Below are positions 39,613 to 49,846 of a DNA stretch of 64,000 nucleotides, one piece after another; the first letter of the stretch is position 1, and each line of letters starts with the position of its first letter. The translations under genes and the position numbers were made by a program. A model generated the notes under the pieces. It saw nothing but the letters and a program-made list of their open reading frames with translations. It ran no database searches and was not told the origin of the DNA. Origin of the DNA: Ciborinia camelliae (taxonomy: Eukaryota > Ascomycota > Leotiomycetes > Helotiales > Sclerotiniaceae). Location of the stretch: the NCBI GenBank assembly GCA_025890175.1, contig JANPYM010000013.1, positions 782,645-846,644 of the forward strand, read 5' to 3'.

Positions 39613-40112
39613 TGTTGTATTTTAATTAAATATATAATACCTATCTCTTAATTAACTATATAATTAATTATATAATTTATTTATTTAATTAAATATATTA
39701 ATTAATTAATTAAATAATTAATAAATTATATATTTATTTAATTATACAGGGTATAATTAAATGTACGGTACGGTAGTACGAACTACGCGAACACGTGCCT
39801 AGTACGATCATTCGAATCGTACAGGGTTCTTTCAGAATTCGAAACGCCGCATTAGGAAAGGTTGATTCTTTGTTCGATTTTCCATTGGAAAAAGCAATAT
39901 AGTGGGGCATTTCATTTTCGATATTATGATTTTCAATCAATATAATCAATAGAATCAAAATACTATTCTACTGTATATATATATAATATAATACGTTTAT
40001 CTCTTATTTAATTAATTAATCGTGATCTAGAACCTAGCCTACGTTCCCTGCGCCACGCATATACCCCTGCATATGCGTAGCATGTGACCTGTACGACTTG
40101 CAACTTGCAACA
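39613..40112 (+). repeat. Element L 3' LTR (500 bp)
   Basis: As far as I compared, every base equals the 5' LTR. Since even G and C in RIP-prone CpA context are unchanged between the copies, insertion is recent. Confidence 0.93.
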
Positions 40113-41521
40113 TATATAATAATCGAAATTGGATTAATAAAAAGGCAAAATATTGATAACAAAAAAAATATATATATATATCTATATAATTAAAAAAATA
40201 AATAAATAGAAAATCCTTTAAATTAAAATTTTTTGTTATATATTTTTTTTATTAATTTATAATATTTTATATAAAAATTATAAAGATTTTAATACTATAA
40301 CGACAATAAAAAATATAAAGAATATAGGTATTGATTATAATAATTTAAGCAAATTTATTTTTAAAAATTCAATTGAAAAAATAACTATTATTATTAATAA
40401 TAAAAAATATATAATAAATATTACTTTAAAATAAAGTTTTAATAAATTTAATATAATTAATTTTTTTTCAAAATAAAATTTTAATATTTAGTTTTTCAAT
40501 AAAAAGTTTTTTATAAATTTATTATAAACAATTTTAATAATATTAAAATTCATTTTGTTTTTTAAAAATAATAAATTAATTATAATTAAAAAAAAAAAAG
40601 TTTATTTGGTTTGTTTGTTTTTAAAAATAAATAAAAAACTATCATTAATAATCTTCTTTATAAAAATGTAGGGAAAAATTGTAAAATTGATATTAATAAT
40701 AAAATTCAAAATATTTATTACAAAATTGAATTTATAAAAATAATGATTATTAATAAATTTTAACTTACAAATAATAAAGTTAAGGATACAATTATAAATT
40801 ATAAATTAATTGATATTAATAATAAATTCCTAAAGTTGTATTTTAATGATTAAAAAATGTATAATAAGTTGTTAATGAAAATTAAGTTTTATTTTAATCT
40901 TGATATAATAAGTAATAGAAAATAAATTAAAATTATTAAAAATATAAACAAAAGTTAATTTGAAAAAAATTAAAAATTTAATATTTTTAATAAATAAAAA
41001 AAATTGTATAATTTTATAATTAATAAAATTATTATTTAAAATATATATATCAATTAATATTTAAGAATTTTTTTTATTCTTTTTTAAAATATAATTTAAA
41101 ATAAAAGATTTATTAAAAATACAAAAAATATTTACAATTTTATAAAAATAATTATTATTAGAAAATGATTAAAAAAAAAAATTAATATTTTATATAAAAA
41201 AAAAGAAATTCAAAATATAATTAAAAAACAAAACCATTTTTAAAACAATTTCTTTAAAAAAATTTAGTTTTCTAATTTAAAATTTGTAATTAAAATTATA
41301 ATTAAAATTAAATCGATTTTGATATTAACAATAAAAATTTTAAAGATCTTAAAAATTATAATATAATTTATAAAAATTTTAATAAACCAAAACCAAAACT
41401 TTTATAAACAATTTATAATTTTATAATCGGATTGAAAATATTTAAAATAAAATTTGTTATTAGTATAAAAAATTTATTTTTATTTTTTAATACAAAAAAA
41501 AGGGGGTTTTTTTTTAAAAAA

Positions 41522-41710
41522 TTGTCATACGCGTACATAGGATCATAAAGGTGAAATCGTAGATATGCAATCTGATAAAAGAACTATGCTGAAGAGGAAA
41601 GGATCCTCTTGGAAAGAACACTATCTAATATAGACGTTGATCATGTGATCATGGTGGTCACATGATCAATCACGTGACTGTCATACTAGGCAGGGGCCTT
41701 GGCGTGACAA
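41522..41710 (+). mobile_element. MITE family C, copy 2 (189 bp)
   Basis: TTGTCATACGCG to TTGGCGTGACAA, flanked by AAA on both sides (an A-rich site, so weak evidence on its own). Nearly identical to copies 1 and 3 and not visibly RIP-mutated. It lies in the E4 relic. Confidence 0.87.
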
Positions 41711-43205
41711 AAATTATTAAAATCTTTATTATTGTTTTTAAATATATTAATAATAAAAATCAAAAAAAATTGATTTTTGAATAAAATATTATTAATATTA
41801 TTAATCATAAATTGTAAAAAAAATAAAATACCAAAAAAATTTTATATAAAATAAATGATTTTAATAATTTAAATATTTTTATTAATCTAATAAAGTTTAA
41901 TAATTATAAAATTAAAATTATAAAACAATTTATTAAAAATTTTATTGAAATATTTTTTGTTTAATTTAATATACAAATTGTATTATATAATTTTGTTGAA
42001 ATAATAAAGATAATATATAAACTTTTTAAAATTAAAAAAAAATAATATAAATAATTGAATATTTTAAAAAAGTTTTATTATATTTATTTTAATATAAATC
42101 AATTTATATTTATTATTATATATTTTATTAAAGATTATAAAAATAATATTGGATATAAAAAATTTATTATTTTGAATATTAAAGAAAATAAATTTATAGA
42201 TATTATTAATAATATAATTAAAAATATATTAAATTTAATATTTATTATTATTGAATAAATAAAAATTGATATTAAGTTTTTTATATATTTTATTATATTA
42301 AAAATTGAAATTTTAAATAAATTAATTTAAAATTTATTTATTTTAGAATTTTTTAAAATTAATAATAATTTATAATTTAAAAATATATATAATAATATTA
42401 AAGATAATAGATTATTGAAAATATATATTAATACGAAAATTATTAAAGTGTTTTTTGATTGTAATATAATTATCAAGAATATAATAAAGATTGTTTTTTA
42501 GTTACAAAATTTGAATATAAAGAAAATTATATTAATTGATTGTTTTGAAAAAAGATTATAAAATATTATTCTTTTTTTTTGATTTTATTAATTTTGGTAT
42601 TAAATTTTTTGATAATAATAATTAAATTGTTAATATATTGTTTATATTTATCAAATTTTGTAAAAAAGTTTAAATGAATTTGTTTTTAAAAGTTTATCTT
42701 ATATTTAATATTTCAAATAAAAACTTGAATATAATATTTTTATAAAAATCGGATTATCTAATTTAACGTTTTTACAAATTTAAAAATTGCAATGAATTGG
42801 GATTAAATTTCGTTTAATTTTTTTTGAATAACAATAAATATAATATTATTAAATTAATTAAAGATATTTATTTCGAAAATAATAAAATAATAATATTTAA
42901 AATTATTATTATTAATATTATTAATTATAATAAATAAATTAATATAAAAATAAAAAATATAAAAAAATATATAAAAATATATAAAAATAATTGATTTAAA
43001 AAAATAAAAAAATAAAAAATAATATTTAGTTTTGTTATATAAAATAAAAAAATTGAAATAGATTTATAATTGATTAAGGGTTATTAATAATATTATACAT
43101 TAATATAAAAGTTTTTGAAATAAAATTTTAATGATTTTAAATAAAAAATTGATTTTCTTTTTTTTCATTAAAATTTTTAAAGAATATAATTGAAAATCTA
43201 AATTA

Positions 43206-43479
43206 TATTATAAAAACAATTTGAAAATCTTAATAAATAAATAATTAGATTTATATTAATAAAAATCTAGATTTTAATATTAAAAAAAGATATAGAATAA
43301 CTAAACCTTATATCGATTTAGATAATTATACTGAACTGGCGTTAATGCCTAGCGCATAATACTAAGCGAATACTATGTCTAGAATCTAATACTATAGGAA
43401 TAAAGAGCATTTACCACCAGGCACGTGATCGTAGGTCACGTGCTAGTCACGTGATCTGTACCCCTGTAACTTCGTCACA
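43206..43479 (-). repeat. Element E4 5' LTR (family E)
   Basis: Reverse complement of the E LTR. The right half keeps CACGTG and CCCCTGTAACTTCGTCACA; the left half is RIP-converted (TATTATAAAAACAATTTG for TATCACGAGGACGACTTG). E interior sequence continues to its left, so it is part of E4 rather than a solo LTR. Confidence 0.85.
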
Positions 43480-43916
43480 ATTATAATTAATAAAAAGTTT
43501 TTTGTAAAAAACGAATTGATGCTTTATTATAAAAATAATAAAATCTTATTTATTTGATAAAACAATATTATTAATAATATTATTGTTTACAGCCTTATTA
43601 TATATATTAATAATTATGAAAATATTATATACGGATTTCAAATATTCAATAAAGATTTATAAAGAATAAATTAGTTTAAAAAAAAAAAAAAACAAAAGAT
43701 AAAGAAAATATATATTTTGATATAAATCTTTATTATTATAATAACAAAAATATTTTTTATATATATATATATAAATAAGATTAAAAGTTATATTTAAATT
43801 ATAAAGATAATATATGTAATAATTACAAAAAAATAAAGAGGGAAATAAACCTTTTTTAATAATTTATTAATATATTTATTAATAATATAAACTTTTTTCT
43901 TAAAAAGTATTATTAA
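43480..43916. other. AT-rich relic, probably element H interior
   Basis: No gene or repeat end seen. It lies between the E4 LTR and the heptamer array and has low-level GC remnants (TACAGCCTTATT, GGATTTCAAATATTC). Confidence 0.35.
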
Positions 43917-44288
43917 AAAATAAAAAATAAAAAATAAAAAATAAAAAATAAAAAATAAAAAATAAAAAATAAAAAATAAAAAATAAAAAATAAAAAATAA
44001 AAAAATAAAAAAAATAAAAAATAAAAAATAAAAAAATAAAAAAATAAAAAATAAAAAATAAAAAAATAAAAAAATAAAAAATAAAAAATAAAAAAATAAA
44101 AAAATAAAAAAATAAAAAAATAAAAAATAAAAAATAAAAAATAAAAAATAAAAAATAAAAAATAAAAAATAAAAAATAAAAAATAAAAAATAAAAAATAA
44201 AAAATAAAAAATAAAAAATAAAAAATAAAAAATAAAAAATAAAAAATAAAAAATAAAAAATAAAAAATAAAAAATAAAAAATAAAAAA
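43917..44288. repeat. ATAAAAA heptamer microsatellite, about 370 bp
   Basis: Over 50 units of a 7-bp motif (occasionally 8 bp) with almost no other base. All A/T, purine-biased on the plus strand. Confidence 0.92.
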
Positions 44289-45138
44289 CGAAATTTGAGA
44301 AATAATATAAAAAAAATATATATATAAATAAATAGAAATAAAAGAAAATTATTATTAAATCAATATTATTAAATAATAATTACCTAATAATAATATAATT
44401 ATAAACAAAAACAAAAAATATGGATTAAAATCGCAAAAGTATTATAAGGAATTATACAATAATAAATAAACAAAGAAAAAAGCAATATATAAACAAAAAA
44501 ATATAAATAAATAAATAAATAAATATTTATTAAATTATAAAAAAATAATATAAAATATATAAATTAATCTGTAATATACTATAAAAACTATAAAACTATA
44601 AAACTATTAACTAAGATTATCTTCAAAATTAGGATATTATAGATTATATAATATTTGATAGAATGAACGAATAATATAAGCGATTCGAATATATACCGAA
44701 GGGAATTTAGATTTTTCTATCTTTTTATTTTTTTATTAGCTTTATATTATATATAATTATAGGTCCATTGCATGGTCTTTGTATATATAGTATATATAAA
44801 TAGATCTAATCGATTAAGAATTTACTACTACTACTACTATATCTATATAAACTTAGAGATTTTAAATAATAAAGAAAATCAATTTAAGAATTAACTATTA
44901 TTAAATATAGCAGGGTTATAATATAATTTTCTATAAAACAAAGGTTTATTTTTTAAAATACAATAAAGGTTAAAATAATTGCGATTAATAAAAAAATTAA
45001 AGAATTAATTTAGATAAAAAAACTGATTATTGATTTCAACAAGTGTTTTATTATTAAAACAAAATATTTTATTTTTATTTTATATATAAATAATAAAAAT
45101 AAAATAAACTAGATAAAAAAGAATAAGTTTTATAATAA
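44289..45138 (+). other. AT-rich element H interior with a less damaged island
   Basis: 44630-44900 has unusually high GC for this block (CGATTCGAATATATACCG, GGTCCATTGCATGGTC, a CTA trinucleotide run) and no recognised identity. The rest is probably H pol. Confidence 0.35.
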
Positions 45139-45139
45139 A

Positions 45140-45310
45140 GCGAAATATATTAATATTAAATAATATTTTATTTAAAACGATATAATAGATTTAAATAGAT
45201 TTAAAATATTATAAATTGTTGGGGTAAAACAAATAATTAACATTTTAACAAAACAATTAATGTATCCAGGATTTCTTATTCATTATTTAAATCTAGAATT
45301 AAATATAAAG
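45140..45310 (+). pseudogene. Element H Copia RNase H relic
   Basis: One plus-strand frame reads AKYINIK, stop, YFI, stop, NDIID and then, 102 bp on and in frame, NILTKQLMYPGFLIHYL. These match the Copia pol end (KHIDIRYHFIRD and ADILTKQL, the latter at 45242-45259). The 3' LTR follows about 200 bp later. This fixes element H as Copia and its orientation as plus. Confidence 0.8.
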
Positions 45311-45508
45311 ATAAAATAAATAAAAATATATATAATTAATTTTAACAATATTTTTATACTACAATATAATATATTATTATAAAATAATTGAATTTTATAG
45401 AAGATTTAAATATTATAATTATAATTATATATTATTACATTATTATAAAAATTAATAAGATTTAGATTAATTAGTTTATTTTTAAATAATTGTAAATTAT
45501 AAAAAGAA

Positions 45509-45652
45509 TATTATAAAAACACATAAATATTATATATTCATTATATAAGGAATATATTACGGATACAGGATTAACATAAAACGTTAGTTTTATATCCTGT
45601 AGCATATAATCTCCACACGATTCATGTAGATATTATACATAATAATACAACA
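45509..45652 (+). repeat. Element H 3' LTR (144 bp)
   Basis: Starts TATTATAAAAACAC, contains GGATACAGGATTAACAT as in the left copy, and ends AATACAACA. It is followed by AAAAT (45653-45657), identical to 2201-2205. Confidence 0.87.
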
Positions 45653-45930
45653 AAAATAGCCCAAAATGACCGATTTTGGTACAAATGAGTGGCCGGAAAC
45701 CAGGGGAGGCCGGAAAATAGGGTAGGGGACTTAGTAGGTATGTATTATGGATATCATCAAAATAATCAAATCGAGATTCATCATTCTTCATTATTCAATA
45801 CCTACCTACCTACTTACCTACCTATCTACCCTTTAGCTCATCAGATCCATATATTACTAATAACACCAGACTCATCTCACCTCATCTCGCCTCATCATTT
45901 AAGATCTACCTACCTACCTACCTCCAGTTA

Positions 45931-46018
45931 GCTAAGGTAAGGTAGGGTACCTTAGCGGAGACCCTTGGTTGCGAAATACTATATTTTCGTTCGAATATTA
46001 GTATAATCGCGGGTCTCC
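45931..46018. repeat. Two adjacent foldback sequences
   Basis: GCTAAGGTA (45931-45939) pairs with TACCTTAGC (45948-45956) around an 8-base loop. Directly next to it, GGAGACCC (45957-45964) pairs with GGGTCTCC (46011-46018), and the intervening GCGAAATACTA... TAGTATAATCGC also pairs imperfectly, giving a 62-bp hairpin. It could be a tiny foldback element. No target duplication is obvious. Confidence 0.7.
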
Positions 46019-46096
46019 CCACTTTAGCTTATTTTGAACCAGATTACGTTTAAGCGGGCGAACGTGAATTCGTGTGCGAAACCTATTTCGCGTTTC

Positions 46097-46161
46097 AAAT
46101 TACTATTAAAATTACTATTAAAATTACTATTAAAATTACTATTAAAATTACTATTAAAATT
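46097..46161. repeat. 12-bp tandem repeat TACTATTAAAAT, about 5 copies
   Basis: Perfect short array that creates an artificial open frame (ITIKITIK...). Confidence 0.9.
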
Positions 46162-46423
46162 GTAAATTTTAATTTTCAAAAATTTTCAAAAATGTATAAT
46201 ATAATTAATTTTGAATTTGAAAATTTGAAAATTTGTAATATGATAAACAAGCTTTGCCTCCGGCCCTACAATGCCGAAAAAACAATTCGTCTTGCTACGC
46301 TCCTCGAATCATTTTTCAGAGTATCTAGTAGAGTCTACAGCGTAACTCATCTGCCGGAGACTATCAAATATCTAATCTGATAATATTAAAGCTATTCGCA
46401 ATTTCTTTTTTTTTCGAAAAAAT

Positions 46424-46546
46424 AAAATAATTAATAAAATAATTAATAAAATAATTAATAAAATAATTAATAAAATAATTAATAAAATAATTAATAAAAT
46501 AATTAATAAAATAATTAATAAAATAATTAATAAAATAATTAATAAA
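46424..46546. repeat. 12-bp tandem repeat AATTAATAAAAT, about 10 copies
   Basis: Nearly perfect array at the edge where host DNA turns AT-rich again. Confidence 0.92.
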
Positions 46547-47029
46547 AGATTATTAATAATAAATTTTTTTATAATTATAAAAATAATAAAAAATAATTAA
46601 TTATTTTAAAAATATAATATAATTTTTAATTTTATTATATTTAAAATATTCAATTTTTCAATTTCTTTTATTCATTTTATTTATTATTTCTAAAATTTAT
46701 ATAATTTATATTTTTTTATATTTTTATTATTTATCTTTTATTTTTATTTTTTTTCTTTTATTTTTTTACTTTTTATTTCTAATTCTTTTAATTTTCTTTT
46801 ATTCTTTTAATTTAATTTAATTCTTTTAATAATTTATTTTCAAAATTTATATATTTACATTTATATTTAATCCTTTCCTTTTTCACTTTTTTTATTAATT
46901 TATTTAATTATCTTTTAATCTTTTTTTAAAGATTTTTTTTAATTATTTTTATTATTATTTTTATTATCTTTTTATTATTTCTTTTATTACTTTTATTATT
47001 ACTTTATTTATTTATTTATTTATTAATTC
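46547..47029. other. T-rich low-complexity DNA
   Basis: Pyrimidine-biased sequence dominated by TTTTA/TTTAT. No gene or element end is visible. Confidence 0.5.
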
Positions 47030-47305
47030 TTTTATTACTTTTTTTATTACTTTTTTTATTACTTTTTTTATTACTTTTTTTATTACTTTTTTTATTACTT
47101 TTTTTATTACTTTTTTTATTACTTTTTTTATTACTTTTTTTATTACTTTTTTTATTACTTTTTTTATTAATTCTTTTTATTAATTCTTTTTATTAATTCT
47201 TTTTATTAATTCTTTTTATTAATTCTTTTTATTAATTCTATTTATTAATTCTTTTTATTAATTCTTTTTATTAATTCTTTTTATTAATTCTTTTTATTAA
47301 TTCTC
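47030..47305. repeat. Two consecutive T-rich minisatellites
   Basis: About 11 copies of a 12-bp unit (TATTACTTTTTT) run straight into about 10 copies of a 13-bp unit (ATTAATTCTTTTT). The second looks like a variant of the first. Confidence 0.9.
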
Positions 47306-47559
47306 TTTACTTATTTCTTTTATTAATTCTCTTTACTTATTTCTTTTAGTAATTTCTTTATTTTATTTCTTAATAAAATTATTATTTTTGAAATTTATAG
47401 AATCTTTCTTTTATTTTAATTTTTAATCTTTTTTTTAAACATATTTATTTTTCAATTTTTTATTTTTTTAATTATATTTTTTAATTATTTCTTTTTTAAT
47501 TTTTTATTATTTGTTTTTCAATTTTCTCTTTTAATTCTTTTTAATTTTTTTTCATTCTG

Positions 47560-47705
47560 TTTTTCTTTTTAATTCTGTTTTTCTTTTTAATTCTTTTTTT
47601 CTTTTTAATTCTTTTTTTCTTTTTAATTCTTTCTTTCTTTTTAATTCTTTCTTTCTTTTTAATTCTTTCTTTCTTTTTAATTCTTTCTTTCTTTTTAATT
47701 CTCTC
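47560..47705. repeat. 18-bp T-rich minisatellite, about 8 copies
   Basis: Units of AATTCTTTCTTTCTTTTT, changing gradually from all-T to CTTT-containing versions. A TTTCATTTATT run follows at 47930-48005. Confidence 0.88.
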
Positions 47706-48224
47706 TTTCTTTTAATTCTTAATTATTAATTCTTTTTATTTTTTATTATTTATTTCCTTAATTAATCTTTTTAATTATTTCTTATTTTTTCTTTTTTAAT
47801 TTTATTACTTTTATTTTTATTTTTATTTTTTTGATCTTTTTCAATATAATTTATTTATACCAAAAATTTTAAAATTATTTTTAATATTTAATTAATTCGA
47901 AATATTTTTTTAATATTAAATCTTTTCATTTATTTTATTTATTTTATTTACTTCATTTATTTTATTTATTTCATTTACTTCATTTATTTCATTTATTTCA
48001 TTTTATTAATTGTTAAAAGAAGTGTATTAATTTCAAAGGACTTTTGAAGAGTTACACTTGATATTTCAAAATAGTGTTCCAATCGTACACAGACCATCCG
48101 CAGTTTAAGAGTGTTTTATAATATAATATGTTAGATGTTAGATATCAACAGGCGGTGCCATTTTTGAAAAAAAAATAAAAAAATAACCGAGTTAGCCGAA
48201 TAGCCGAAATAGTCGAAATAGCCG

Positions 48225-48275
48225 AACTAATCGAGCGTAGCGAGAAATGAGAGTTTGAAAGCTTGTCTCTATAAA
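48225..48275 (+). repeat. Degenerate copy of a SINE/LINE-like 3' tail
   Basis: GAGCGTAGCGAGAAATGAG, then TTTG, AAAGCTTG and TCTCTATAAAT, aligns with the reverse complement of 57165-57205 (AGCGTAGCGAGGAATGGGGG, TTTGGGGGCTTGCCCCC, ATAAATAA). Differences are G-to-A or C-to-T. Confidence 0.6.
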
Positions 48276-48312
48276 TGTAGCATACGCTACACGCGCATGC
48301 TGTGCATGCTGT

Positions 48313-48330
48313 GCTTGCGCTAGCGCAAGC
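48313..48330. repeat. Perfect 18-bp palindrome
   Basis: GCTTGCGCTAGCGCAAGC reads the same on both strands. Confidence 0.9.
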
Positions 48331-48469
48331 AGTGTACTATAAGTAGTTTAACTTGCAGATAATCAATATAATAGCTTTTACGACATTACAACAACTGTAA
48401 CTTTATCAATAAATTTTGCTTTTTTTATAATATAAAAAAACGAGCTTTGAAACCAGGCGCTTCGAGCCT

Positions 48470-48510
48470 AAAAATAAATAGGAATGCTTTTTAAACGTCT
48501 ATTTATTTTT
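48470..48510. repeat. Hairpin with 12-bp perfect stem
   Basis: AAAAATAAATAG (48470-48481) and CTATTTATTTTT (48499-48510) around a 17-base loop. A T-run follows, so it could also act as a transcript-end structure. Confidence 0.7.
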
Positions 48511-48601
48511 TATACCTTTTACGATCTACCTTGTAACTTATCTTGCCGAAAATTTATTAAATATTTAATTTAATAATAATAAAGCTATTTTTAAAATATT
48601 A

Positions 48602-49008
48602 AAATAAAAAAAGAGAAAAGGGAAAGAAAAAAGGAAAAAGAAAGGGAAAAAAAAAGAAAAAGAAAAGGGAAAGAAAAAAAGAAAAAGGAAAAAAAAAGAA
48701 AAAAAAAGCTTCTCCCTCTCCCTCTCCCTCTCCCTTTTCCCTCTCTCCCATCCCCTCTCTCCCATCCCCTCTCTCCCATCCCCTCTCTCCCATCCCCTCT
48801 CTCCCTTCCCCTTCTTCCCCTCTTTCCCCTTCTTCCCTTCCTTCCCCTCCTTCCCTTCTCTCCCTTTCCCCTTTCTCCCCTTCCCCTCTCTCCCCTTCCC
48901 CTCTCTCCCCTTCCCCTCTCTCCCCTTCCCCTCTTTCCCCTTCCCCTCTCTCCCCTTCCCCTTTCTCCCCTTCCCCCCTTTCCCATTCCCTTTTCTTTTT
49001 CCCTTTTA
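48602..49008. repeat. Purine tract switching to a 300-bp pyrimidine tract
   Basis: 48602-48707 is almost pure A/G on the plus strand (AAAGAAAAGGG type). At AAGCTT (48707) it switches to almost pure C/T through 49008, mostly 15-bp units such as CCCCTCTCTCCCCTT, with only a few A in CCCATCCCC. Long arginine/glutamate/glycine-rich open frames on the minus strand are products of this repeat, not genes. The C/T mirror-repeat composition can form triplex (H-) DNA. Confidence 0.9.
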
Positions 49009-49351
49009 ACTTGAAAATAAAAAAGTCAATCAAAATAAAAAACATTTCAATAATAAATTTCTTAACAACTACAAATCATATAAATATAAACATTATATTA
49101 TTAAAAAACTTTTATTTAATAAAATATAAATATTTATATTAAATCTATTTTATATATTAATTATAAATATTTATATTAATTAAAAAAGTTTTTTCTAATT
49201 AATATTTTTATACTAATCATTTATACTTTTTGAACTCCCAATCAAAATTACGAATTCCAATTTAATTCAATATTTTAAAATATATATATTAAAAATAATT
49301 TTACAAAAACATAGTCTAAAAATTTCTTTTCCACAACAGCTAGTTTTTTTC
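49009..49351. other. AT-rich DNA, no gene
   Basis: Low-complexity sequence between the C/T tract and TRIM B. Nothing recognisable. Confidence 0.4.
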
Positions 49352-49356
49352 AATAT

Positions 49357-49413
49357 TGTTGGAAATGATATATAATGCTAAGCAAAATAACTTAGTACAA
49401 CTATTTTTTAATA
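49357..49413 (+). repeat. TRIM B left terminal repeat (57 bp)
   Basis: Contains AGCAAAATAACTTAGTACAA, the uninterrupted version of the sequence that received Copia A in the right repeat. Confidence 0.8.
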
Positions 49414-49437
49414 AGTTATAAATCTAATTAGCACAAT

Positions 49438-49620
49438 TATTGAACATATAGTATATGTATTGTGTGTATAGACTAAAGCTATATATAGGAACTATAAAGT
49501 AGATAAAAGGTATTGTATAACAAAGAAAGCTAAGCTACATTAGAAGGTGAGGTAGATCTCGGTGACCTCGGTTATCTATATTATTATAATGAATATGGTA
49601 TAATGATATGATCTTTAACA
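49438..49620 (-). mobile_element. Solo LTR, family A, reverse (183 bp), inside TRIM B
   Basis: TATTGAACATATAG to TCTTTAACA, the reverse complement of the A LTR. The flanks are ACAAT (left) and ACATT (right), one mismatch. Only moderately RIP-mutated. Confidence 0.78.
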
Positions 49621-49846
49621 ACATTAATAAAATGTATAGTTCTTATAGCTTATTACGTATAACTAAAAGCTTTTTATGAAATTTATATTTAGATCTATTT
49701 TTCTAAATAAATTGCAAATAGATAAACGATCTATCAAATAGAATCGAAGCTACAAGCTTGATTTGAAACGTATAAGATTCTAGTTTGAATACATTTAGTA
49801 TAGAGGAAGTGTTGGAAATAATATATAATACTAAACAGAATAACTT

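Larger units (their letters stand above)
34728..40112 (+). mobile_element. Element L: young non-autonomous Copia-derived LTR element (5.4 kb)
   Basis: The two 500-bp LTRs (34728-35227 and 39613-40112) look identical, starting TGTTGTATTTT and ending TTGCAACA. They are flanked by TATAT on both sides (34723-34727, 40113-40117). A primer-binding-site-like GGTTATGAGCCCGG follows the 5' LTR directly, and a polypurine run AAGGGGG (39604-39610) precedes the 3' LTR. The interior has no gag-pol. It consists of several tandem arrays and one Copia RNase H C-terminal remnant. It inserted into the E4 relic and shows no RIP in its GC-rich LTR parts. It must have moved using proteins of another Copia element. 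Confidence 0.93.
33818..43479 (-). mobile_element. Element E4: reverse-strand E Gypsy, 3'-truncated, split by element L
   Basis: The 5' LTR is at 43206-43479 (reverse complement of E). The interior runs leftward from there. 42.8 kb matches the region just after the E1 5' LTR (14.3-14.5 kb). 40113-40180 and 34680-34727 join across L to match 16.9-17.0 kb. 34.2-34.7 kb matches 17.0-17.5 kb, with the YINN catalytic site at 34229-34240 on the minus strand. At 33818 it stops, in the part equivalent to about 17.9 kb, so integrase and the 3' LTR are missing. Confidence 0.8.
2206..45652 (+). mobile_element. Element H: Copia LTR retrotransposon expanded to 43.4 kb by nested insertions
   Basis: The outer ends are two 144-bp LTRs (2206-2349 and 45509-45652) in the same orientation. 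They start TGTTGTAAG (RIP form TATTATAAA in the right copy) and end CAACA (TAATA in the left copy). The 5 bp before the left LTR and the 5 bp after the right LTR are both AAAAT. A purine run (45501-45508) precedes the 3' LTR, as a polypurine tract should. Coding remains next to the 3' LTR are Copia RNase H, and the region after the 5' LTR matches the gag region of Copia A near 51.2-52.6 kb. The body is broken up by A, I, J, the N and E4 relics, L and others. The original element was probably about 5 kb. This is the oldest visible layer. Confidence 0.85.
45653..46423. other. Host-like flank right of element H
   Basis: Base composition returns to that of 1-2205, with CCTA/CTAC runs (45800-45930). 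Open frames of 80-102 codons are repeat-driven and not recognised as genes. The flank is the right-hand continuation of the host DNA interrupted at 2205. Confidence 0.6.
48030..48560. other. Unclassified island of normal base composition
   Basis: About 530 bp that look neither like the CCTA host DNA nor like RIP-drained DNA. It contains CCGAATAGCCGAAATAG repeats, a SINE/LINE-tail-like segment (48225-48275), GCATGCTGTGCATGCTGTGC repeats, a perfect 18-bp palindrome (48313-48330) and a hairpin (48470-48510). No open frame of note. It may be a structured RNA-type or SINE-like element, but I cannot name it. Confidence 0.45.

Noticed and set aside
42055..42258. 67-codon plus-strand open frame
   Set aside because: It lies on the antisense strand of relic E4 and is an accident of AT-rich codons.
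43201..43484. E4 5' LTR read as a solo LTR with ATTAT on both sides
   Set aside because: The left ATTAT overlaps the LTR's own end, and E interior sequence continues to the left, so it is part of a longer element.
2350..45508. Mitochondrial DNA, because of the extreme AT content
   Set aside because: LTR pairs with target duplications and decayed Gypsy/Copia pol explain it. No rRNA, tRNA, cox or nad gene is seen.
46072..46380. 102-codon open frame
   Set aside because: Its first half is the 12-bp TACTATTAAAAT repeat (ITIK units). The rest has no similarity I recognise, although a tiny unknown exon cannot be excluded.
48565..49045. Three overlapping minus-strand frames rich in Arg/Glu/Gly/Phe
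   Set aside because: Direct translation of the purine/pyrimidine repeat in three frames.
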